Assembly (NCBI GenBank): GCA_017647065.1
Contig: JAGCLI010000037.1
Span: 1-16,283, forward strand
Direction: 5' to 3'
Source: Bacteroidales bacterium
GTDB taxonomy: Bacteria; Bacteroidota; Bacteroidia; Bacteroidales; P3
Length of the DNA stretch: 16,283 nucleotides
Positions 7,417-12,471 of the stretch are shown here, piece after piece. The notes under the pieces are model-generated. The model saw nothing but the letters and a program-made list of their open reading frames with translations. It did not search any database and had not been told where the DNA came from. Made by a program: the position numbers and the translations under genes. Every line of letters starts with the position of its first letter. The first letter of the stretch is position 1.

Positions 7417-8307
7417 ATGATAAACTTTCAACCAATTGAACCTAAGGATAGAGAGATTTTTGAGAGGTTTTATCCTTTCAAAACAATACAAAATTCCGAA
7501 TCCTCCTTTGCTAACCTATGTGCCTATTCCTTTATATATAATGGACAATGGGCAATTATAGACAACTGTTTAGTTACACGAATACACTTTGAAAAAAACT
7601 CTCACATTTGCTATCACTACCCCTTAGGAAATGGAGATAAAGACAAAATAATAGAAAAATTAATTAATTATTCTAAGCAAAACAATGAAAAAATGAGTGT
7701 TATCTGTGAAACTAAAGACAGAAAACCTTGTTTTGAACACAACTTTAATATAAAAGAAGAAAGAGATTTTTTTGATTACCTTTATTTAAGAGAAGATTTA
7801 GAGAGTTTAAAAGGAAAAAAACTTCAACCCAAAAGAAATCACATAAACAAATTCAACGCTAAATACAAGTGGGATTACATTGAAATAAACGCTAAAAACT
7901 ATCACCCCTGCCTTTCGCTCCTAAACACTTGGCAAGAAAAAGCAATAGAAAAAAATCCCGAACTCCTCGCCGAATACGAAAAAGAAAAAAAAGTAATTGA
8001 ATATTTATTTACCAACTTTGATGCTTTGGATTTAAAGGCAGGTGCTATAAAAGTAGAAGAAAAAATAATTGCCTTTACAATTGGCAGTAAAATAAATAAC
8101 GAAACCTTTGACATTCACATAGAAAAAGCAGATAGAGACTTTGAAGGTGCTTTTGCCATAATAAACCAAGAATTCGCAAAGAGATTAGATAGTTCTTACA
8201 AATACATCAATCGAGAAGAAGACTTAGGAATTGAAGGACTTAGAAAAGCAAAATTAAGTTACTATCCAATTAAATTAATAGAAAAATACATAGCAACTCT
8301 AAAATGA
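7417..8307 (+). CDS. DUF2156 (GNAT-fold, LPG-synthase C-terminal-like) protein
   Basis: Soluble protein of 296 residues resembling DUF2156 proteins. Their fold is a tandem GNAT domain related to the catalytic part of aminoacyl-phosphatidylglycerol synthases. Visible features are the N-terminal PIEPKDREIFERFYPF, the region YLYLREDLESLKGKKLQPKRNHINKF (R and K rich, conserved in the family), GAIKVEEKIIAFTIGSKINNETFDIHIEKADRDFEGAFAIINQEFA (a GNAT-like strand and helix), and the C-terminal INREEDLGIEGLRKAKLSYYP. No transmembrane segments are present, so this is not a full lysyl-PG synthase. The frame extends upstream to 7336, but that stretch overlaps the promoters and ispH and is not family-like, so I start at 7417. 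It overlaps the next gene by 4 bp. The acyl donor and acceptor are unknown. Confidence 0.85.
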   Translation: MINFQPIEPKDREIFERFYPFKTIQNSESSFANLCAYSFIYNGQWAIIDNCLVTRIHFEKNSHICYHYPLGNGDKDKIIEKLINYSKQNNEKMSVICETKDRKPCFEHNFNIKEERDFFDYLYLREDLESLKGKKLQPKRNHINKFNAKYKWDYIEINAKNYHPCLSLLNTWQEKAIEKNPELLAEYEKEKKVIEYLFTNFDALDLKAGAIKVEEKIIAFTIGSKINNETFDIHIEKADRDFEGAFAIINQEFAKRLDSSYKYINREEDLGIEGLRKAKLSYYPIKLIEKYIATLK

Positions 8308-9119
8308 AAACAATTCAAGAACAAGCAAAAGAACTTTGGAGAAAAACCTTTGGAGATACGGTTGAATACATTGATAAATTTTTTAACCTATACTTTAAAC
8401 CCAACTATTTCTTTCATTTAGAAAAAGATGGAAAATTACTCTCGATGCTCTTTGCCACCCATCACAAACTAAAAATAGGAGAAAAAACCCTACCTATTGC
8501 CTACATAGGAAGCGTATGTACAGATAAAGAATATCGTAATTGTGGACTTGCTACCACCCTAATGCAAAAAGCGGAAAAAGAATTAAAAACACTCGGAAAA
8601 AAAGCGATAATTCTAATTGCTGCACATGAAGGATTAGTTCCATTTTACGAAAAAATGGGATACTCTCTCTGTGGAATAGAAGGAATTAAAAAAATATCTT
8701 ACAAAGAAGACATTAATGATTTAGAAGAATTCAAAATACAAACCACTTATGAATTTGATTTTGATTTCATAAACCAAGTACAACGAAAGAGAAACAACTG
8801 TATAATTCACAACGAAGAAACACTAAAACTCTATACCATAACCGATTACAAAATAATAAACCTTTACCATAACACCACACTTCTTGCCCAATGCGTGTCA
8901 ATAGTTGATTGGGATACAATAGAAATATTAGATTGTTTTTCATTAGAAGAACAAACAGCAGAAATACTTGCTAAAAAAGTAAGTCTTAAATATAAAAAAG
9001 ACGTAAATTTAAAATACTTTCCATTTACAGAAAAAACTCCCTCTACAATCGAGATGATAAAACCCTTAGAGAAAGGACTTGTTAATGAAATATATATGAG
9101 TCTTAACCTTGACACCTAA
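8304..9119 (+). CDS. GNAT-family N-acetyltransferase
   Basis: Acetyltransferase of 271 residues. The N-terminal half is a clear GNAT domain: LWRKTFGDTVEYIDKFF at 11-27, IAYIGSVCTDKEYRNCGLATTLM at about 65-87 with the acetyl-CoA pyrophosphate loop R78-x-x-G81-x-A83, and FYEKMGY at 114-120. The C-terminal about 130 residues are divergent and fit a second, degenerate GNAT-like or Eis-like domain. It is coupled to the DUF2156 gene by an ATGA overlap, so the two acyltransferase-fold proteins are made together and may act on the same target. The substrate cannot be predicted. The stop is followed directly by the shared hairpin with the convergent tRNA. Confidence 0.88.
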   Translation: MKTIQEQAKELWRKTFGDTVEYIDKFFNLYFKPNYFFHLEKDGKLLSMLFATHHKLKIGEKTLPIAYIGSVCTDKEYRNCGLATTLMQKAEKELKTLGKKAIILIAAHEGLVPFYEKMGYSLCGIEGIKKISYKEDINDLEEFKIQTTYEFDFDFINQVQRKRNNCIIHNEETLKLYTITDYKIINLYHNTTLLAQCVSIVDWDTIEILDCFSLEEQTAEILAKKVSLKYKKDVNLKYFPFTEKTPSTIEMIKPLEKGLVNEIYMSLNLDT

Positions 9120-9157
9120 AAAACAAAAGGGGAAGACTGTGCTACCATCTCCCCCTT
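9118..9157 (-). terminator. Rho-independent terminator for tRNA-Gln, possibly bidirectional
   Basis: A 10-bp stem formed by 9127-9136 and 9148-9157 (G/C-rich core, one G-U wobble) with an 11-nt loop. On the minus strand it is followed by TTTTGTTTTTT. The convergent GNAT gene stops at 9119, so the hairpin may also end that transcript, although its plus-strand side lacks a good T-run. Confidence 0.8.
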
Positions 9158-9160
9158 AAG

Positions 9161-9231
9161 TTATCCCGCAAAGATTCGAACTTTGAATGACTGAACCAAA
9201 ATCAGTTGTGTTACCATTACACCACGGGACA
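9161..9231 (-). tRNA. tRNA-Gln (anticodon TTG)
   Basis: A 71-nt cloverleaf on the minus strand. Acceptor TGTCCCG pairs with CGGGATA (one G-U), with discriminator A at 9161. The D-arm is GTGT/ACAC, the anticodon arm ACTGA-TTTTGGT-TCAGT with anticodon TTG, and the T-arm CAAAG-TTCGAAT-CTTTG. The terminal CCA is not encoded. It has its own promoter and terminator. Confidence 0.96.
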
Positions 9232-9266
9232 GTTATTAGATAATTTCTTCGTGTGTTTTGCGAGTG

Positions 9267-9297
9267 CAAAGATACTACCTTTTTCTCAACTACCAAA
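9267..9297 (-). promoter_or_regulatory. Strong promoter for tRNA-Gln
   Basis: On the minus strand, TTTG (9297-9294), a 19-bp spacer and TATCTTTG (9274-9267), an exact Bacteroidota -33/-7 pair. The processed tRNA begins 35 bp farther on, so a leader of about 30 nt must be removed, presumably by RNase P. Phased tracts lie immediately behind the -33 box. Confidence 0.8.
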
Positions 9298-9327
9298 CTT
9301 TTTTACAACTTTTTTTAAAACTTTTTT
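9298..9327. repeat. Three helically phased T-tracts (bend / UP-element candidate)
   Basis: Three copies of C followed by 6-7 T begin at 9298, 9309 and 9321, that is every 11-12 bp, close to one helical turn. Phased A/T tracts bend DNA. They sit directly upstream of the tRNA-Gln -33 box (as A-tracts on its coding strand), where an UP-like element would act. Confidence 0.55.
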
Positions 9328-9429
9328 CTAAATCCCTGAAAAACAACACTCACTCAATGCTTAATATAAAGAACTAAAGTTTTTATTATTATATATTATA
9401 TTTATTATTTATTTAATATTGTAGGAAAT

Positions 9430-9471
9430 TTTTTCCTTTACTTTGGTAAATTTTTCCTTTGATTCGGTAAA
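9430..9471. repeat. Two tandem 21-bp direct repeats (iteron-like)
   Basis: Units 9430-9450 and 9451-9471 are immediately adjacent and share 18 of 21 positions: both start TTTTTCCTTT and end GGTAAA, differing at unit positions 11, 12 and 15. A 21-bp period places both copies on the same helix face, as for iterons or paired operators. Inverted TTACCAA cores occur at 9624 and 9663. Confidence 0.7.
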
Positions 9472-9477
9472 TTAAGA

Positions 9478-9503
9478 CAATGAGTCGTTGAGCAATGAGC
9501 AAC
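9478..9503. repeat. CAATGAG direct repeat with imperfect palindrome
   Basis: CAATGAG occurs at 9478-9484 and 9493-9499 (15-bp period) with TTGAG between. The block 9487-9503 reads as an imperfect 17-bp palindrome with GTTG and CAAC ends. It could be an operator for the downstream winged-helix protein; no functional evidence. Confidence 0.45.
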
Positions 9504-9536
9504 TTAAATTTTTCTCGGTGAGAATCAAGAAGTTAG

Positions 9537-9579
9537 AAAAAAAATTAAAAAAAATTAGCACTTTTTTTTGATTTTTTTT
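9537..9579. repeat. 18-bp A/T-only inverted repeat with 10-bp phased tracts
   Basis: A8-TT-A8 (9537-9554), a 7-nt loop (9555-9561) and T8-GA-T8 (9562-9579) form an 18-bp stem with a single G-U/G-T pair. Within each arm the tracts recur every 10 bp, so the DNA should also be intrinsically curved. It could act as an extruded cruciform, an unwinding element or a weak terminator. Confidence 0.65.
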
Positions 9580-9688
9580 AAAAAAAGCGTATATTATATA
9601 TAGAAAAAAAATTTGGCAACAACTTACCAATATACGTTGCAAAATTACAACTTATTTTTAAATTACCAAATAAATTTTAATTTTTTTT

Positions 9689-10042
9689 ATGAGCAGAAAG
9701 AATTACTTCATTTTTGATAATGATTTTTTATCCTCTCTTAGCGAGAAATTAGCAAGGGAGTTATCTCTAACAGAGGCAGTTATAATCTCTTTTATCTCCT
9801 CTTGGGGTGAGAAAGGTTTTTATGGTAGTCAGAAGACTATGGCGAAGAAATTACATATAACCGATAGGACTCTCAGAAATCATTTGAAGAAATTGTTGAA
9901 AGAGGAGATAATTTTAGAGAAAAAAAACTCAGGATATGACACTAAATGTCTGATTTTTAATAAAAATTTATCAAATCAGACTATTTATAAAAGTGAAGAA
10001 GAAGATAAGGAGTTCCAAGAATTATTGAACTCATTAAAATAA
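9689..10042 (+). CDS. Winged-helix DNA-binding protein (replication-module regulator or initiator)
   Basis: Basic protein of 117 residues. A helical N-terminus leads into LSLTEAVIISFISSWG (26-41) and a helix-turn-helix: GSQKTMAKKLHITDRTLRNHLKKLLKEEII (about 46-75). A wing follows (ILEKKNSGYDTKCLIFN, 75-91), then an acidic C-terminal tail (SEEEDKEFQELL). This arrangement resembles HTH_36-type domains in plasmid and phage replication proteins and in regulators. It is too small to be a complete classical Rep protein. It may bind the repeats upstream to control the module or help open the origin; this is inferred from position only. The start ATG at 9689 follows a T-run without a Shine-Dalgarno sequence. 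The next gene begins 24 bp later and is probably co-transcribed. Confidence 0.8.
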   Translation: MSRKNYFIFDNDFLSSLSEKLARELSLTEAVIISFISSWGEKGFYGSQKTMAKKLHITDRTLRNHLKKLLKEEIILEKKNSGYDTKCLIFNKNLSNQTIYKSEEEDKEFQELLNSLK

Positions 10043-10066
10043 TAATTATTTAAAATATATTAAATC

Positions 10067-11962
10067 ATGGTAGAAACAATTAAAACAAAATCATCTCCAC
10101 GCTTCTACAGTTTTTACAATAGAGATGTAGTGAGCAGATGGATGGAAGAAAAAGAACTTCTAAAAAGGGAAGTAAGTTACCTCACACAAGAAGGTAAAGA
10201 AGGTAAAATGATTAAAGTTGATTTTTCAAGCAGTGAAGACTTGAAAAAGAAAGTAGAAGAAATTGATAATGAAAACATTAAGGGGTGGTATATCACGCCA
10301 AACCCAACTGATGGCAAGGGAAGAAAGGCAGAAAATATCACTAAACGTGAATGGTTGATAGTGGACATCGATACGGTGAGAAAGAAAAAAACCAACGCCA
10401 CCAACCAAGAGATAGAAAAGGCATTTGACGTTGCATATGATATAGAATGTGAGACTATAACAATGGCGGACTTGTGCAAAACACATTGGCAGATACCATA
10501 CATCGCACTGAGCGGAAATGGTGTACATTTATTGTATCGTTGCGACTTACCCAACACAAAAGAAGCAAACAAATTAGTGAGTAAATGGTATAGTTTGTTA
10601 GATAAAGCGTTTTCAACACCAGAGGCAAAAATAGACGTCTCCATGGCATCTATTGCACAACTAACCAAATTGTACAACACTTGGGTAAGAAAGGCACCAG
10701 AGGAAGAAAATCGCCCTTGGCGACAAAGTTCATTACGTAGGATAGATTACAATGAATACGAGTGGTCCTACGTATTAGGGGACAGTGACGAATACTCAAG
10801 AATAATTGACATAGACAAATTAAAAAAAATGGTAGAAGATTTAGAACAAGTAATAAAAGGAAAGAACCAAATAAACAACAGAGAATGGTTGAAAGCATGG
10901 TGCGTGGAGCACAAATTAGAGTATAAAGAAACGATAACAGGGGTAATGTTTAAGAATTGTCCTTTTTACCATGAGCATCAACAAGAATATTGTAGTGGCG
11001 TGATGTGCGACAGAGCAGTTAGCGTAGATAATTTTGTATTTTACTGTTTCGGAACTCATTGTAAGGACGAGCAAGATAAGCAACTTCACACTTGGAAAGA
11101 ATTAAGGGCGTTAGTTGAAAACGGAGAAGTTGCACAAGAAGTTGCACAAGAGGAAACCACAAACAACAACACAGAACTTCCCGCTCCTATTAATCTTACA
11201 GATGAGAGGATTGTGGCAGAGAAGGAGTTTTGGGCAACTAATATTTCGTCTCTTGACCAGGCACTTGGTGGTGGTTTAGCAAAAGGGGAAATGAGCGTTG
11301 TAACAGGTTTTCCAACAGGTGGAAAATCTACCTTCGTTCAACAAATGGTAGCGAATTATGTTCGTGGAAATCTATCTGTTGGGTATTATCAAGGCGATAG
11401 AAGTCAAGAGGAAGTGAAAAATAATTTCCTTACTATTGGTCTATCTGAAGATGAGTTGGCGAAAGTTAATTTTTATTCTTGTTTGCAAGATATAACACCT
11501 GAACAAATGGTGGAAATATCTTCATTATACGATGTCTTTGTTTTTGACAGTTTTAAATCGTATGAAAACCAATTGAATGCCGATTACACACTTTCAGCAC
11601 AATTAGCTGGGCAGTTTTCAAGGGTTGTTAAGGAAAAGAAAAATCACATCCTAACAGTAGCGCATCAGACATCACACAATGGTCTTGCAAACACGACCGA
11701 TATTGCATCTTCGATTCAAATTAAAAATAAAGCAGATATGATTCTCGCAGTGGAAAGATATAATGATGAATTCGCACGAAAGGTGTACCTAGAGTTAGGA
11801 AAAGATAGTGATTTTTATTCAGATTTACTCGTCTACAAGAGAATGGGTGCGAATCCTTCTGCCTTTTTCTCAGTTTTCAAGAATCAGACAGGTGGTGAAC
11901 TTATAAGAATTCCAATTTTGTTTGAAAAAGAAAAAAAATTATTCAAAAATTATCAAAATTAG
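10067..11962 (+). CDS. Bifunctional AEP-type primase / DnaB-like (SF4) helicase
   Basis: Protein of 631 residues that appears intact and joins primer synthesis with DNA unwinding. The N-terminal domain (about 70-230) has archaeo-eukaryotic primase motifs: WLIVDID with D100 and D102 (metal-binding DxD), SGNGVHLLYR with H154, a third acidic residue D190 in AKIDVS, and TWVRK 205-209. A zinc-finger-like segment follows (about 298-332: C298, H302, H304, C309, C314, C327, H331, C332), similar to CHC2 or PriCT modules. A low-complexity linker (352-375) leads to a RecA-type motor: LDQALGGGLAKGE, Walker A GFPTGGKST (414-422), Walker B VFVFDS with D494, TVAHQTSH with H533, and a KRMG arginine-finger-like site at 591-594, as in DnaB and Twinkle. 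It would prime and unwind DNA at the element's origin. The partition into domains is motif-based. Confidence 0.88.
   Translation: MVETIKTKSSPRFYSFYNRDVVSRWMEEKELLKREVSYLTQEGKEGKMIKVDFSSSEDLKKKVEEIDNENIKGWYITPNPTDGKGRKAENITKREWLIVDIDTVRKKKTNATNQEIEKAFDVAYDIECETITMADLCKTHWQIPYIALSGNGVHLLYRCDLPNTKEANKLVSKWYSLLDKAFSTPEAKIDVSMASIAQLTKLYNTWVRKAPEEENRPWRQSSLRRIDYNEYEWSYVLGDSDEYSRIIDIDKLKKMVEDLEQVIKGKNQINNREWLKAWCVEHKLEYKETITGVMFKNCPFYHEHQQEYCSGVMCDRAVSVDNFVFYCFGTHCKDEQDKQLHTWKELRALVENGEVAQEVAQEETTNNNTELPAPINLTDERIVAEKEFWATNISSLDQALGGGLAKGEMSVVTGFPTGGKSTFVQQMVANYVRGNLSVGYYQGDRSQEEVKNNFLTIGLSEDELAKVNFYSCLQDITPEQMVEISSLYDVFVFDSFKSYENQLNADYTLSAQLAGQFSRVVKEKKNHILTVAHQTSHNGLANTTDIASSIQIKNKADMILAVERYNDEFARKVYLELGKDSDFYSDLLVYKRMGANPSAFFSVFKNQTGGELIRIPILFEKEKKLFKNYQN
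11126..11149 (+). repeat. 2 x 12-bp tandem repeat in primase-helicase linker
   Basis: Two perfect adjacent copies of a 12-bp unit encode EVAQ-EVAQ between the zinc-finger-like segment and the helicase domain. It probably arose by slippage and lengthens a flexible linker in frame. Confidence 0.8.
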
Positions 11963-12030
11963 GTCACTTTTTTAAAATTGAGACTATTTATATATATAAG
12001 ACAATAATAATTAAATAAAAACTAAAAAAA

Positions 12031-12435
12031 ATGATTAAGTACGTAAAAGTTAAAAGAGACATTCATGTCGGACAAAATCCTGGTGAGCGCTATGTCGCTC
12101 GCCTTTTCAGAGGACAAGATGTAGATTTAGACTCAATTGCAGAGTCAATCAGTAACTCTACAACAATTAGTTATGCCGATGTTATTGCTACATTAAAGGC
12201 ATTGGAAATTGAAATAAGTAAAGCAATACTTAATGGTAGTGCAGTGAAATTGAATTATTTAGGTTCGTTTATTCCTCAGTTAAACGCAAAAAGTCAATTA
12301 GATGTTGATACCTGTGATGCGAGTTCCATAAAAAGATTTTCTTGCAGATTTTTACCATCGGTGAAATTTAAACACAATCTTGAAAAAGTTAAATTTCAAG
12401 AAGCAGATTTAGAAGTAAAAGGGTTAGTTGAATAA
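12031..12435 (+). CDS. HU-family DNA-binding protein (Bacteroidota long form)
   Basis: Protein of 134 residues of the HU/IHF family, in the longer Bacteroidota variant rather than the roughly 90-residue housekeeping HU. The core is visible at about 20-85: RYVARLFRGQDVDLDSIAESISNSTTISYADVIATLKALEIEISKAILNGSAVKLNYLGSFIPQL. This follows the HU pattern of two helices, then a strand with the conserved G-x-x-V-x-L-x-x-L-G-x-F. The DNA-binding arm is altered and followed by a charged extension (91-134). Such proteins bend or wrap DNA and are frequent in Bacteroidota mobile elements. It lies 68 bp after the primase-helicase with no clear promoter between, so it is probably the last gene of the module, perhaps shaping the origin. 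The stop codon lies inside a terminator hairpin. Confidence 0.85.
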   Translation: MIKYVKVKRDIHVGQNPGERYVARLFRGQDVDLDSIAESISNSTTISYADVIATLKALEIEISKAILNGSAVKLNYLGSFIPQLNAKSQLDVDTCDASSIKRFSCRFLPSVKFKHNLEKVKFQEADLEVKGLVE

Positions 12436-12460
12436 CCCTTTTATTTATTTATTTTTTTTA
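12417..12460 (+). terminator. Rho-independent terminator ending the replication module
   Basis: A 10-bp stem AAAAGGGTTA (12417-12426) / TAACCCTTTT (12433-12442) with a 6-nt loop, followed by a T-rich tail to 12459. The HU stop codon TAA (12433-12435) is part of the 3' arm. The T-tail runs directly into the -7 element of the next gene. Confidence 0.85.
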
Positions 12461-12466
12461 TCTTTG
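12459..12466 (+). promoter_or_regulatory. -7 promoter element for the ABC ATPase gene
   Basis: TATCTTTG matches TAnnTTTG and ends 5 nt before the ATG at 12472. Transcription should therefore start at or beside the start codon, giving a leaderless message. No TTTG or TTG occurs 19-21 bp upstream, because that space is occupied by the terminator. Confidence 0.6.
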
Positions 12467-12471
12467 CAAAT

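Larger units (their letters stand above)
9298..9688. other. Gene-free, repeat-rich region; candidate origin/control region
   Basis: About 390 bp with no plausible gene. In order it holds phased T-tracts (9298-9327), an A/T-only stretch of easily melted sequence (about 9380-9420), two 21-bp tandem repeats (9430-9471), a TGAG/CAATGAG cluster (9478-9503), a long A/T hairpin (9537-9579) and a TATA-rich stretch (9589-9602). It also has two TTACCAA motifs (9624-9630, 9663-9669) that are inverted copies of the repeat core. No TTATCCACA-type DnaA box is visible. A TTTG at 9612 followed by TACGTTGC is at best a weak promoter for the winged-helix gene. The combination of direct repeats and AT-rich DNA before replication genes resembles an iteron-type origin. 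This is inference. Confidence 0.45.
9298..12460 (+). mobile_element. Putative integrated replication module (plasmid or phage origin)
   Basis: Three plus-strand genes (winged-helix protein, AEP primase/DnaB-like helicase, HU-like protein) follow a structured, repeat-rich region and are closed by a terminator. Housekeeping genes flank both sides. Self-contained primase-helicase fusions are typical of plasmids, phages and satellites rather than of chromosomal replication. I see no integrase, relaxase, toxin-antitoxin or phage structural gene and no flanking direct repeats. The boundaries are therefore guesses, and the unit may be a relic, a domesticated module or a minimal integrated replicon. 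Confidence 0.45.

Noticed and set aside
7360..7491. N-terminal extension of ispH to an upstream ATG
   Set aside because: The extra 44 residues are not IspH-like, cover the promoters and the divergent gene, and the ATG at 7359 places the first cluster cysteine at position 12 as expected.
9161..9231. tRNA 3' end as an attachment site for the module
   Set aside because: The module is on the 5' side of the tRNA and no repeat of the tRNA 3' end is seen near 12460.
9430..9503. CRISPR array
   Set aside because: Repeats are directly tandem without spacers, only two copies, and no cas gene is present.
10177..10898. Minus-strand open frames opposite the primase-helicase
   Set aside because: They are low-complexity, hydrophobic shadows of a strongly supported plus-strand gene with catalytic motifs.
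9267..12466. Inverted terminal repeats flanking the module (TATCTTTGCA at both ends, opposite strands)
   Set aside because: Both copies are ordinary -7 promoter elements of the tRNA and ABC genes, and the same motif occurs at other promoters in the window.
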